The position numbers were made by a program, and so were the translations under genes. A stretch of DNA of 64,000 nt, from contig NZ_CP102772.1 of the NCBI RefSeq assembly GCF_026020075.1, forward strand, positions 5,357,501-5,421,500, in the 5' to 3' direction. Of this stretch, positions 1 through 8,252 are shown piece by piece. The first letter of the stretch is position 1; each line of letters starts with the position of its first letter. The DNA comes from Bosea sp. NBC_00550. Its GTDB lineage: Bacteria; Pseudomonadota; Alphaproteobacteria; Rhizobiales; Beijerinckiaceae. The notes beneath the pieces are model-generated. The model ran no database searches, was not told where the DNA came from, and was given only the letters and a program-made list of their open reading frames with translations.

Positions 1-37
1 AGCCCTTGCCGGCCCATCCCTGCTGCATCGTCGCCAT
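1..37 (-). CDS. possible 5' end of a divergent gene (partial)
   Basis: On the minus strand an ATG at 37 opens a frame reading MATMQQGWAGKG, which runs off the left edge. A purine-rich AGGA lies about five bases upstream of the ATG. The frame can also be extended upstream to an ATG at 106, but that codon overlaps the start of the rightward regulator. Only twelve residues are visible, so no family can be named. A gene divergent from a MocR regulator is often its target, which is the only functional hint. Confidence 0.3.
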   Translation of the reverse strand, partial: MATMQQGWAGKG

Positions 38-104
38 CCAGTCCTGTTCCGTCGACGGCTTAGGCGGCTTCGGACCACGACGATAGCGACAGTCTGATAC
101 AATC

Positions 105-1571
105 ATGGCAAACTGTATGGCTATGGACAGCATGACAGTTGTGGCAACGGAAGAAACGACGAGCCGGCCCGGACGCACGGCGGCCGTCATGGCGGCCGTT
201 CGGGACAGGCTCGCGGCGCGGTCGCTGGCTCCCGGCGACCGGCTGCCGTCGATCCGCCGTTTCGCCGCAACGATGCGGGTTTCGCCATCGACCATCGTCG
301 AGGCCTATGACCGGTTGGCGGCCGAAGGCCTGATCCGTGCCCGCCATGGCTCGGGTTTCTATGTCACCGGCAATGGCCTGCCGCCCTTGACGCTGACGCA
401 GGCCGCATCGCCGCGCGAGCGCGCTGTCGATCCGTTCTGGGTTTCCCGGCAGTCGCTCGATGCGGAGGACACCGCCCTCAAGCCTGGCTGTGGCTGGTTG
501 CCGGCCGACTGGATGCCGGGGGAGGCGCTTCGTCGGGGCTTTCGCGCGCTGGCACGGGCCCCGGATGCGCTGCTGTCCGATTATGGCAGCACGCGCGGGT
601 CATCGGATTTGCGCCGCCATCTGCTCGGCCGCTTCGTCGAGCAGGGGCTGGCAGTCGGCCCGGAGCAGTTGATGCTGACCGGCTCGGGCACGCAGGCTCT
701 CGATCTGGTCTGCCGTTTTCTGCTGCGGCCGGGCGATACGGTCCTGGTCGACGATCCCTGCTATTTCAATTTCCAGGCCCTCTTGCGGGCGCATCAGCTC
801 CGCGTTCTCGGCGTGCCCTATACCCCGTCCGGGCCCGATGCCGTCGCGTTCGAGGCGTTGGCCGCTGCCGAGCGACCGCGTCTCTACATCACCAATTCCG
901 GGCTGCACAATCCGACCGGCGCGAGCCTCTCGCCGCAGACGGCCTTCCGCATCCTGCAAGCTGCAGCTGCTCATGGCCTGACGATCGTCGAGGATGAGAT
1001 CTTCGCCGATTTCGAACCGGAGCCTTCGCCGCGCCTCGCTTTGTTGGATGGACTCGATCGGGTCATACGGATCGGTAGCTTCTCGAAGACGCTCTCGGCC
1101 TCCGTGCGTTGCGGCTACATTGCCGCAAGATCCGACTGGATCGAAGGCCTCATCGATTTCCAGCTCGCCACGAATTTCGGCGGGCCGAGCCCGGTCGCGG
1201 CCGATCTGATCGCGGGCGTCCTCGCTGGAGGCGGTTACCGCAAGCATATGGAGGAGGTGCGCCGCCGCCTCACGCAGGCACGGCGCGAGATCGCGGGCCG
1301 GCTGGAGGAGCTCGGCATCCGGCCCTGGCTGATGCCGCGCGGCGGCTTCTATCTCTGGTGCAGCCTGCCCGAAGGCGTCGATTCCGCCGAGCTGGCCCGG
1401 CTGGCCGTGGCGCAGGAGGTCGTTCTGGCGCCCGGCAACGTCTTCAGCGTCTCGCAGAGCGCCGGTGGCTTCATGCGCTTCAACGTGGCCCAATCGCGCG
1501 ATCCGCGCGTCATGGAAGTGCTGCGGCAAGGGTTCGAGCAGTTGCGGCAGGGCGGAGCCGCCACAGGCTGA
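105..1571 (+). CDS. MocR/PdxR-type transcriptional regulator with aminotransferase domain
   Basis: The 488-residue protein has an N-terminal winged-helix GntR domain (about residues 25-85, with APGDRLPSIR and STIVEAYDRLAAEGL) joined to a fold-type I aminotransferase domain (about 115-480). NPTGASL, VEDEIF and SFSKTLSAS mark the PLP pocket, and the lysine of SFSKT is the expected Schiff-base residue. MocR proteins are normally transcription factors that sense PLP or an amine, not active aminotransferases. The start is uncertain: no ATG has a good ribosome site, a -10-like TACAAT lies at 98-103, and ATG 132 (preceded by GGACAGC) is a reasonable alternative that keeps the whole DNA-binding domain. 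ATACA-N12-TGTAT at 97-118 could be an operator. The regulated gene is not evident; the possible leftward gene at the window edge is a candidate. Confidence 0.9.
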   Translation: MANCMAMDSMTVVATEETTSRPGRTAAVMAAVRDRLAARSLAPGDRLPSIRRFAATMRVSPSTIVEAYDRLAAEGLIRARHGSGFYVTGNGLPPLTLTQAASPRERAVDPFWVSRQSLDAEDTALKPGCGWLPADWMPGEALRRGFRALARAPDALLSDYGSTRGSSDLRRHLLGRFVEQGLAVGPEQLMLTGSGTQALDLVCRFLLRPGDTVLVDDPCYFNFQALLRAHQLRVLGVPYTPSGPDAVAFEALAAAERPRLYITNSGLHNPTGASLSPQTAFRILQAAAAHGLTIVEDEIFADFEPEPSPRLALLDGLDRVIRIGSFSKTLSASVRCGYIAARSDWIEGLIDFQLATNFGGPSPVAADLIAGVLAGGGYRKHMEEVRRRLTQARREIAGRLEELGIRPWLMPRGGFYLWCSLPEGVDSAELARLAVAQEVVLAPGNVFSVSQSAGGFMRFNVAQSRDPRVMEVLRQGFEQLRQGGAATG

Positions 1572-1675
1572 GCCGGCGCAGCGCTTGCCTGCATGAGTCG
1601 CTCTCGTCAGCCCGCGGCCCCCCTGTTATAGACCCCGCAACCGGCCCGGCCGGATAGGATCGAAAGTTTCAAGGC

Positions 1676-2614
1676 ATGCATCTGAGGATCGGCACGCGCC
1701 GCAGCCCGCTGGCGATGGCCCAGACCAACCACGTCATGGGGCTGATCCGGGAGAAGTTCCCGGAGACGGAATTCACCCTCTGCCAGATCGCGACGATCGC
1801 GGATCGCGACCGCGTCTCCGAATTCCATCAATTCGGCATGGTCGGCGTCTTCGCCGTCGAGCACGAGCAGCAGCTCGTGCGCCGTGAGGTCGATTTCGTC
1901 GTCCATTCGCTGAAGGATCTGCCGACGACCCTGCATGATGGGCTCGTTCTCGCTTCCGTGCCGCCGCGGGAGGACCCGCGCGATGCGCTTTGCGGTGTGA
2001 CGATGGCCTCGCTCCGCCAGGGCGCGCGGGTCGGCACCGGTTCGCTGCGGCGCCGCGCCCAGATCCTGAATCTGCGGCCCGATGTCACCGTCGTTCCCAT
2101 TCGGGGCAATGTCGGGCCGCGCCTCGCCAAGATCGGGGGCGAGGATGCTCTTGATGCCGTGATTCTCGCCCAAGCCGGCCTACGCCGCCTCGGACTGGAC
2201 GAGGCTTCGTCGGAGGTTCTGGCCTCGTCGCTGTTTCCCTATGCCGTGGGGCAGGGAGCGCTTGGACTTGAAGCCCGCGCCGACGATGCTGCGGTGATCG
2301 AGATCCTGCAGGCGATCCAGTGCCCGAAAACGCGTGCCGAGGTGGAAGCCGAGCGCGAGATGATGCATGCGCTGGGGGCAGGCTGCAGCCTGCCGGTCGG
2401 CGCCTGCGCGAGTTGGGAAGGCGATCGCCTGACGCTCCACGCGCAGGTCACCTCCGTCGACGGCGCGGAACGCGTCGTCGCCAGCGACAGCGCCGCGCCT
2501 GAACAGGCACGGGAACTCGGCCTCGCCGTTGCAGAAATCCTGAAAGAGCGCGGCGGCGGAGCGATTCTCGAGAAGAGCTATCGCGGCTACTATCCGACCT
2601 TCAAGACGCTCTAG
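1676..2614 (+). CDS. hemC: hydroxymethylbilane synthase-like protein (divergent HemC)
   Basis: This 312-residue protein has the length and domain order of porphobilinogen deaminase, which polymerises four porphobilinogens to hydroxymethylbilane in tetrapyrrole synthesis. The start IGTRRSPLAMAQ, catalytic Asp81 in HSLKDLPT, the paired arginines in GSLRRRAQ, IRGNVGPRL and the dipyrromethane-attachment Cys237 in GAGCSLPVG are all present. The normally conserved TxGD loop reads IADRD, and the GGKGLFxKE segment reads FGMVGVFAVE, so its two lysines are missing. No hemD or other tetrapyrrole gene is nearby. It may therefore be a paralogue or a sequence-diverged but active enzyme. The rightward ATG at 1676 follows the MocR gene by about 100 bases, and no strong Shine-Dalgarno sequence is visible. 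Confidence 0.85.
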   Translation: MHLRIGTRRSPLAMAQTNHVMGLIREKFPETEFTLCQIATIADRDRVSEFHQFGMVGVFAVEHEQQLVRREVDFVVHSLKDLPTTLHDGLVLASVPPREDPRDALCGVTMASLRQGARVGTGSLRRRAQILNLRPDVTVVPIRGNVGPRLAKIGGEDALDAVILAQAGLRRLGLDEASSEVLASSLFPYAVGQGALGLEARADDAAVIEILQAIQCPKTRAEVEAEREMMHALGAGCSLPVGACASWEGDRLTLHAQVTSVDGAERVVASDSAAPEQARELGLAVAEILKERGGGAILEKSYRGYYPTFKTL

Positions 2615-2642
2615 AGCGTGCTGGTTTTGTCCGGAACCCAGG

Positions 2643-2739
2643 CGTCATCCCGGGCTTGACCCGGGATCCATGCCGGAGCGCGTCCGGTCGAGGTTCAACA
2701 TGGATCCCGGATCTGCGCTTCGCTCCGTCCGGGATGACG
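2643..2739. repeat. palindromic intergenic repeat, copy 1 (short form)
   Basis: Outer arms CGTCATCCCGG and CCGGGATGACG face each other, with inner arms GGGATCCATG and ATGGATCCC. It fills most of the gap after hemC. It belongs to the same family as 16409-16555, 18179-18285, 32557-32656, 35003-35097, 35694-35840 and 63090-63234. Confidence 0.85.
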
Positions 2740-2804
2740 AGCCTTTCCACGAAAATGCAGAGGCTCTCGTTCCGGCAACGCGAGAGCAGCTGTTGCCGAC
2801 AGAA

Positions 2805-2838
2805 AAGGCCCGGCCTCCTGATCGGAGTACCGGGCCTT
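2805..2838 (-). terminator. rho-independent terminator of the 2885-3091 gene
   Basis: The nine-base arms AAGGCCCGG (2805-2813) and CCGGGCCTT (2830-2838) form a perfect stem. Read leftward, the stem is followed by TTCT after its own TT, giving a short T run. It lies 47 bases past the stop of the small leftward gene. Confidence 0.75.
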
Positions 2839-2884
2839 GTCATGGCCACCTTCGCCTGCAGGCGAGCGACCGCTTGGGGTTTTC

Positions 2885-3091
2885 TTAGAGCCTTACCGCG
2901 ACATCGCGGTGACGGGCGGCAAACAGCGCCGCCTCCTGGCGGAACAGCATCCAGGCCGGCTGCGGGCTTTCATAACCGGGTTCCCGCATCGAAATCGTAT
3001 AGGGCCCCTTGTTGCCGGCCGGCTTGTCGGGGTCCAGGCGCGCTGCCCGGCACATCGCACGAGCGATCCGCTTGATTCTGTCTTCGTCCAT
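2885..3091 (-). CDS. small conserved-type hypothetical protein
   Basis: This 68-residue basic cytoplasmic protein begins MDEDRIKRIARAMCRAARLDPD and contains a mid-segment PAWMLFRQEAALFAARH. There is no membrane segment or signal peptide, and I do not recognise the family. It looks like a real gene: a GGAG ribosome site precedes ATG 3091, a perfect EcfG-type promoter lies just upstream (3126-3151), and a clear terminator follows. The promoter suggests expression in the general stress response. Confidence 0.65.
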   Translation of the reverse strand: MDEDRIKRIARAMCRAARLDPDKPAGNKGPYTISMREPGYESPQPAWMLFRQEAALFAARHRDVAVRL

Positions 3092-3125
3092 GTCCGTCTC
3101 CGCCGCGAAGATTCAGCGGCGACGG

Positions 3126-3151
3126 AACGTCGAATCGGCCCGGCAGGTTCC
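3126..3151 (-). promoter_or_regulatory. EcfG-type general stress promoter for the 2885-3091 gene
   Basis: Read leftward: GGAAC (3151-3147), 17 bases, CGTT (3129-3126). This matches the alphaproteobacterial EcfG consensus GGAAC-N16/17-CGTT exactly. The start codon is 35 bases beyond the -10 element. Confidence 0.7.
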
Positions 3152-3193
3152 CCAAAAATGCGAGAAATTTAATAACGTCGCGATCTCAAGTGC

Positions 3194-3343
3194 TTAGATC
3201 GGGTCACGCGGATCGTCGGCGCCGGGCTTGTCGAGCATGGCCGCACCGGGCCCGCGCGAGCGCGCCCAAAAGGCTGAGAAGCCGATTCCAAGCGGAATCG
3301 CGATTACGACGATCCAAACGATGAAACTCCAGTCTCCCGCCAT
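3194..3343 (-). CDS. small single-pass membrane protein
   Basis: A 49-residue leftward frame starts MAGDWSFIVWIVVIAIPLG. It has one hydrophobic helix (about residues 6-26), an arginine pair, then a hydrophilic acidic tail ending ADDPRDPI. GGAG lies nine bases before ATG 3343; an in-frame ATG at 3352 sits too close to that site. The clean amphipathic layout and codon pattern favour this frame over a longer overlapping one in another frame. Function is unknown. It is followed by the EcfG-promoted small gene and preceded by another small hydrophilic gene in the same direction. Confidence 0.6.
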   Translation of the reverse strand: MAGDWSFIVWIVVIAIPLGIGFSAFWARSRGPGAAMLDKPGADDPRDPI

Positions 3344-3423
3344 GGAACTCATCTCCGCTGCGTTGTCCCGACGGGTTTTTGCGAACCGATGAGGTTGGCC
3401 ACGTCATTCTCCTCCGCTGCCGC

Positions 3424-3705
3424 TCAGACCTTGGGCGGAAGCGAGCCGCGATCGAAAACCGGCACCGACTCGGTCGGCGAGCTGCCGGTCGGGATGTCTT
3501 CGGCGGCCTGCCGAACGGCCTCTTCCGATTCCGTCAGCCCGTCCGGCGTGTCGTTGGCGTCGCTGCCGGCATCATGGACATTTGTCCGGTCGCTGACGCG
3601 GTGGCTGGCTGGATCGGTGTCGATGCCGGCCTCGGCCGGATTGGAGACCTTGCGCTCATCGTCGAGCAGGGCAGGGTTTTCACGCTTTCTGTCGGGCTCG
3701 GCCAT
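3424..3705 (-). CDS. small hydrophilic acidic protein, unknown function
   Basis: The 93-residue protein starts MAEPDRKRENPALLDDERK. It is rich in Asp, Glu, Ser, Thr and Pro, with no cysteine and no membrane segment, and is probably largely disordered. An AGGAG site lies nine bases upstream of ATG 3705, which is why this start is preferred over longer in-frame alternatives. It lies 64 bases after the topoisomerase IB gene in the same direction and may share its transcript. No family was recognised. The composition resembles small stress-associated proteins of rhizobial relatives, but that is only an impression. Confidence 0.55.
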   Translation of the reverse strand: MAEPDRKRENPALLDDERKVSNPAEAGIDTDPASHRVSDRTNVHDAGSDANDTPDGLTESEEAVRQAAEDIPTGSSPTESVPVFDRGSLPPKV

Positions 3706-3769
3706 GTCGGCTCTCCTGTGGAAGGGCTTTCCCGACCAAGCCCCGAGCCGCGGCATTGTTCCCGGCAGG

Positions 3770-4831
3770 TCAGGCCGCGAGCAGCCCGAGCGCGCGCTCG
3801 ATCCGCGAACAGCCCGGCCGGGCACGCGCCTTCGCGTAGCTGCGCTGCAGCCGGCCGCTGGCATAGGCCTCGATGACGATGGCGTGGACATAGCTCTTGC
3901 GGACCACAGCAGGCGTGTTGACCAGCCGCTCCGAGATCGCGCGCATGATGTCGGCGAGCTGGCGCTTGCGCCCGGTTTCGGTCGCCATCACTTCGCCGGC
4001 CAGCAGAAGCTCCGCCGCGGCGGCGTTGGCGGCGAGCATTCGCAGGTCCTTGCTGCTGATCGGGAGGCTGCAGGCGGTCTTGAGATAGGCGTTGATATCG
4101 GTCGCATGGATCGCCGCCACCGAGCCGTCCTCGCGGCGATATTGCAGCAGCCGCCGCCCCGGCAACGCGGCGATGCGCGCCAGCGCTCGCGCGAGCGGCG
4201 CCTCGTCGATCGCGCAGGCGATGTCCTTGCCGCTCTTGCCGCGGAAATGGAGCGCGACCCGCGTCCCCGTCAGCGTCACATGCCGCTTGAGCAGCGTCGA
4301 GGTGCCGTGGCTGCCATTGGCCTTGGCGTAGGCCTCGTTGCCGACGCGCAGATGGCCGCGGTCGATGATGGCCGCGGCGCAGGCGAGGGCTTTTTCCTGC
4401 GATAGCGTGCGCGCCTTCATGTCGGCTACGATCCGGGCGCGCAGCTTCGGCAGGGCCGCGATCAGCTGGGCGAGGCGTTTCAGTTTGCGCCGCTCGCGCA
4501 CCTTCTCCCACTCCGGGTGGTAGCGATGCTGAATACGCCCGGCTTCGTCATGGCCGACGGCCTGCAGGTGCGCGCGTGGATCGGCGGCGATGCGGACACC
4601 CTGATAGGCCGGGGGAATGGCGAGGGAGCGGATGCGGGCCAGCGTGCTCTCATCCGTGATCTTCGCGTCGTCCTCATCGCGATAGCCGAAGGAGCGGCCA
4701 TGCCGGACGCGCCGGATCGTCAGTTCGTCCGACGAAACACGCCGCAGTCGCGTCGAGGGCGGGCGTGGTTTAGCGTGCTGGGAAGCCGGCATGGCGGTGC
4801 TCGCAGATTTCTGCTGCGGAGAATGCGCCAT
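3770..4831 (-). CDS. DNA topoisomerase IB (poxvirus-like)
   Basis: This 353-residue type IB topoisomerase relaxes supercoils by nicking one strand through a 3'-phosphotyrosine bond. IRRVRHGRSFGYRD near the N terminus matches the DNA-binding cap. RVGNEAYAKANGSHGTSTL carries the first active-site arginine, FRGKSGK a lysine, SSKDLRML the second arginine, and KSYVHAIVIEAY the catalytic tyrosine (Tyr314). The frame extends further upstream, but ATG 4831 starts just before the typical low-complexity basic leader, while upstream codons look unlike coding sequence. The leftward small genes that follow may be cotranscribed. Bacterial TopIB enzymes are accessory; the housekeeping topoisomerase is expected elsewhere. 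Confidence 0.9.
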   Translation of the reverse strand: MAHSPQQKSASTAMPASQHAKPRPPSTRLRRVSSDELTIRRVRHGRSFGYRDEDDAKITDESTLARIRSLAIPPAYQGVRIAADPRAHLQAVGHDEAGRIQHRYHPEWEKVRERRKLKRLAQLIAALPKLRARIVADMKARTLSQEKALACAAAIIDRGHLRVGNEAYAKANGSHGTSTLLKRHVTLTGTRVALHFRGKSGKDIACAIDEAPLARALARIAALPGRRLLQYRREDGSVAAIHATDINAYLKTACSLPISSKDLRMLAANAAAAELLLAGEVMATETGRKRQLADIMRAISERLVNTPAVVRKSYVHAIVIEAYASGRLQRSYAKARARPGCSRIERALGLLAA

Positions 4832-4979
4832 CGCCGGGTTGGTTCCGCCAAGTCGAGCATATTCACCACAATTCGGCAAGCGCTCCCGCCAGAGGACGCA
4901 TATGCGCGGAAATCGGTAGAAATGGCCGGGCGGCTCGCCAAGAGTGTCAAAAAATTTGAACGGGGAGTCTGAGGGGACA

Positions 4980-6464
4980 ATGGCGCGGCGCGTACTGATC
5001 GCTGAGTTCATGCACGAGACGAACACCTTCAGTGTTCAGCTCACGGACGAGGCCACCTTCCGGGCGCATGGCGTCTTTCTGGGCAACGCGATTCCCGGGG
5101 CTTTCCGCGGCACGCGTACCTCGATGGGTGCTGCCTTCGAGGCAGCCGACAAGTTCGGCTGGAGCCTCACGCATCCGCTCGTGACCGGCGCCAACCCTTC
5201 CGGCCGCGTGACCGATGCCGCCTTCGATGTCTTCGCCGCTCACATCGTCGATGCCGCCGATGGCGTCGACGGCGTGCTGCTGCATCTGCACGGCGCCATG
5301 GCGACGGAAAGCTCCGATGATGGCGAGGGCGAATTGCTGGCGCGCCTGCGCAAGCGCATCGGCCCTGATGTGCCGGTCGTCGCGGTGCTCGACCTGCACG
5401 CCACGGTTACGCAGCTCATGGCGGATAATGCCAATGCGCTGATTTCCTACCGAACCTATCCGCATATCGACCAGTACGAGCGGACCTGGCAGGCGGCGGA
5501 ACTGCTGGAGCGCGCCATGAAGGGTGAGATCCGGCCGAAGGTCGCGCTTGCCCGGCGCCCGATCCTCTATGCGCTCGATGGCGGGCGCACCACCTCGCCG
5601 CCTTTCCTGGAGTTGCTGCGCCGTGGCGATGTGCTGGAAGCCGCGGGAGACGCGCTCGTGGTCAGCGTCCAGGCCGGCTTCTCTTCTGCCGATGTTCACG
5701 ACATCGGCCCTTCCATCGCAGTGACAGCCGATGATCGCGGCAAGGCGCAGGCCATCGCCGAAGAACTGATGGACTACGCCTGGGAGCAGCGCCGCTTTTC
5801 CTCGATCCATTTCACGCCGCTCGCGGAAGCCATCGCTGCAGCCAAGGCCGGCGAGGCCGATGCCGGCAAACCCGGCTACAAGCCGCTGGTGATCTCGGAC
5901 TATTCCGATAACCCCGGCTCCGGCGCCTATGGCGACGCGACCAACCTGCTGCGCGCTGTTCTCGACGCACGACTGAAGAATGTCGGCTTCCATGCGATCT
6001 GCGACCCAGAAGCGGCGCTGGCCGCGCAGGCGGCCGGTGTCGGCAACCGCGTCAAGCTCAGGCTGGGTGGCAAGGTCGATCCGAGCATGGGCGGCGGTCC
6101 GCTCGATCTTGACGCCCATGTCGTCGCGATCACGGACGGACATTTCATCTGCTACGGCCCGATGGCAGGCGGCGTCTGGCGCAACTACGGCCTCTCGGCG
6201 CTGCTGCGGGTCGATGATGTTGAGATCGTCGTCATCACCCATAACGGCCAGGCGACCGACCTCGCCCAGTTCACCTCGCTCGGTGTCGATCCGACCCGGA
6301 AATCGACCGTGATCGTCAAGTCGATGCAGCATTTCCGAGCCGCCTTCGAGCCGATCGCGCACGAGGTGCTGGAGGTCGACACCGGCGCGCTTTCGACCCG
6401 CAATTTCAAGGAGCGGCCCTACCGCAAGGTGCGCAGGCCGATCTTCCCGCTCGATGATATCTGA
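4980..6464 (+). CDS. M81 family metalloenzyme, MlrC-like
   Basis: The 494-residue protein belongs to the family of MlrC, the zinc enzyme that degrades linearised microcystin tetrapeptide. Most members sit beside peptide importers and act on unknown small peptides or amides. The N-terminal motif IAEFMHETNTFS supplies His12, and VLDLHATV supplies Asp138 and His140, the expected metal ligands. The C-terminal half (VGNRVKLRLGGK, THNGQATDL) is typical of the family. ATG 4980 is preceded by GAGGGG; a longer in-frame start exists at 4944. It is first in a rightward cluster with an amidohydrolase, an ABC importer and an aspartoacylase-like gene, which suggests uptake and hydrolysis of one compound. 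Confidence 0.85.
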   Translation: MARRVLIAEFMHETNTFSVQLTDEATFRAHGVFLGNAIPGAFRGTRTSMGAAFEAADKFGWSLTHPLVTGANPSGRVTDAAFDVFAAHIVDAADGVDGVLLHLHGAMATESSDDGEGELLARLRKRIGPDVPVVAVLDLHATVTQLMADNANALISYRTYPHIDQYERTWQAAELLERAMKGEIRPKVALARRPILYALDGGRTTSPPFLELLRRGDVLEAAGDALVVSVQAGFSSADVHDIGPSIAVTADDRGKAQAIAEELMDYAWEQRRFSSIHFTPLAEAIAAAKAGEADAGKPGYKPLVISDYSDNPGSGAYGDATNLLRAVLDARLKNVGFHAICDPEAALAAQAAGVGNRVKLRLGGKVDPSMGGGPLDLDAHVVAITDGHFICYGPMAGGVWRNYGLSALLRVDDVEIVVITHNGQATDLAQFTSLGVDPTRKSTVIVKSMQHFRAAFEPIAHEVLEVDTGALSTRNFKERPYRKVRRPIFPLDDI

Positions 6465-6515
6465 CGCCGGGCTGCGAAAAGCCGGCGACGACAAGACTGG
6501 ATGAGGAGAGAAACC

Positions 6516-8132
6516 ATGGCGGTTCATGCCGATATCGTGCTGCGCAACGGGCCGATCTGGTGCGGGCGCGAGGATGGCGTCGTCGAGGCGCTGGCGATCT
6601 GGCAGGGCAGGGTGCTGGCGGCCGGGCCGGATAGCGAGATCGCACCTCTCGTCGGGCCGCAGACCCGCGTGATCGATCTGAAGGGCCGGCTGGCGACGCC
6701 GGGTCTCAACGACTCGCATCTGCATCTCGTCTCGCTCGGCATGACCATGGGCTGGGTCGATTCCAAGCCTGAGGCGGCGCCGACGCTGGAGGCGCTGCTC
6801 GGCGCCATCTCGGCCCGCGCCGCGACGCTGAAGCCCGGCGAATGGATCCTCTCGCGCGGCTACGACCAGACCAAGCTCGATACCGGCCGCCACCCCTATC
6901 GCGAGGAACTCGACCGCGCGGCCCCGAACAATCCGGTGATGCTGGTGCGGGCCTGCGGCCATATCGCGATCTGCAACTCCGAGGCGCTCCGTCTCGGCGG
7001 CATCGACGAGAAGTCCCCGACGCCGCAGGGCGGGCTGATCGAGCAGCAGAACGGCCGCCTGACTGGCCTGCTTGCCGAAAATGCCCGCGCTCCGGTGCAG
7101 GCTGCGGTCCCCGCCGCGACCGAGGAGGATATCATCGCCGGCATCGAGCGCGGCGGCCGCTACCTGCTCTCGCTCGGCATCACCAGCTGCATGGATGCCG
7201 CTGTCGGCCAGAAGGGTGGTTTCCGCGAGATCGCGGCCTATCATCGGGCCAAGCGCGACGGGCGCCTGCCGGTCCGCACCTGGCTGACATTGCTGGGCGA
7301 TGACGGCCGCTCGATCGTGCCCCAATGCTACGACGCCGGGCTGATCTCGGGCACCGGCGACGACATGCTGATGGTCGGTGCGGTCAAGCTCTTCCTCGAC
7401 GGCTCGGCCGGCGGGCGCACCGCCTGGATGACGGAGCCCTATCTCGGCGAGGACAAGACCACCGGCGTCTGGATGTGGGACGATGCCGAGCTGGAGCGCA
7501 TGGTGCTCGACGCCCACAGGAAGGGCTACCAGCTCGCCTGTCACGCCATCGGCGACGCGGCGATCGAGCAGCTCATCACCGCCTATGAGAAAGCGCTTGC
7601 CGCCTATCCGGACCCCGACCGGCGCCACCGCATCGAGCATTGCGGCTTCTCGACGCCGGCCCAGCACGAGCGCATGGTCAAGGCCGGCATCTATCCCTGC
7701 CCGCAGCAGGTCTTCATCCATGATTTCGGCGATGCCTACGTCAAGGTGCTCGGGCCGGAGCGCGCGCTGCCGAGCTATCCCTTCCGCACCTGGTTCGATC
7801 TCGGCCTGAAGCCTGCTACCGGCAGCGACGCGCCGGTCTGCGACCCCAATCCCTTCCCGAACTTCCACACCATGCTGACCCGCCAGACCTGGAAGGGCAC
7901 GGTGATGGATGCCGGCCAGCGCGTCTCGATCGAGGAAGCCCTTCAGGCCTACACCGAGTTCGGCGCCTTCTCGCAGAAGCAGGAGAACGTGAAGGGGCGC
8001 CTCGCTCCGGGCTTCCTGGCCGACGTCGCAGTGTTCTCGCGCGACCTGCTCGAAGCCGATCCGGCCGACATCCTCAAGGATACGCGCTGCGATCTGACCA
8101 TCCTCGGCGGCGAAGTGGTCTACGAGCGTTGA
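6516..8132 (+). CDS. YtcJ-like metal-dependent amidohydrolase
   Basis: This is a 538-residue amidohydrolase-superfamily enzyme of the YtcJ / N-substituted formamide deformylase type. PGLNDSHLH gives the His68-x-His70 metal pair at the barrel mouth. HAIGDAA (His343), RHRIEHC (His375) and GSDAPV (Asp438) supply the other expected ligands and catalytic residues. VKLFLDGSAGGRTAWM is characteristic of the subgroup. Substrates in this family are amides, formamides or cyclic imides and cannot be read from sequence. AGGAGAG sits six bases before ATG 6516. It lies 51 bases after the MlrC gene and ahead of the ABC importer genes, so joint action on an imported amide is likely. Confidence 0.88.
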   Translation: MAVHADIVLRNGPIWCGREDGVVEALAIWQGRVLAAGPDSEIAPLVGPQTRVIDLKGRLATPGLNDSHLHLVSLGMTMGWVDSKPEAAPTLEALLGAISARAATLKPGEWILSRGYDQTKLDTGRHPYREELDRAAPNNPVMLVRACGHIAICNSEALRLGGIDEKSPTPQGGLIEQQNGRLTGLLAENARAPVQAAVPAATEEDIIAGIERGGRYLLSLGITSCMDAAVGQKGGFREIAAYHRAKRDGRLPVRTWLTLLGDDGRSIVPQCYDAGLISGTGDDMLMVGAVKLFLDGSAGGRTAWMTEPYLGEDKTTGVWMWDDAELERMVLDAHRKGYQLACHAIGDAAIEQLITAYEKALAAYPDPDRRHRIEHCGFSTPAQHERMVKAGIYPCPQQVFIHDFGDAYVKVLGPERALPSYPFRTWFDLGLKPATGSDAPVCDPNPFPNFHTMLTRQTWKGTVMDAGQRVSIEEALQAYTEFGAFSQKQENVKGRLAPGFLADVAVFSRDLLEADPADILKDTRCDLTILGGEVVYER

Positions 8133-8252
8133 TGGAAGTCATGCCAAAAAATTGAGCGGACGGGGAAGACATGCGCGGCTCAGCCGCTATGGTTCCACTT
8201 GGAAGCAAAAAACTCCGGATCAGCCGGAGCGGATAAAACGGGAGGAATAATC

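Noticed and set aside
3204..3407. A 67-codon leftward frame with GGAGGAG upstream
   Set aside because: It overlaps the 49-residue membrane protein in another frame and is Arg-rich without structure; the membrane-protein frame is the better gene.
4947..7868. A 973-codon leftward open frame opposite the MlrC and amidohydrolase genes
   Set aside because: It is antisense to two well-supported enzymes, has low-complexity composition and no family motifs; it is an artefact of high GC codon bias.
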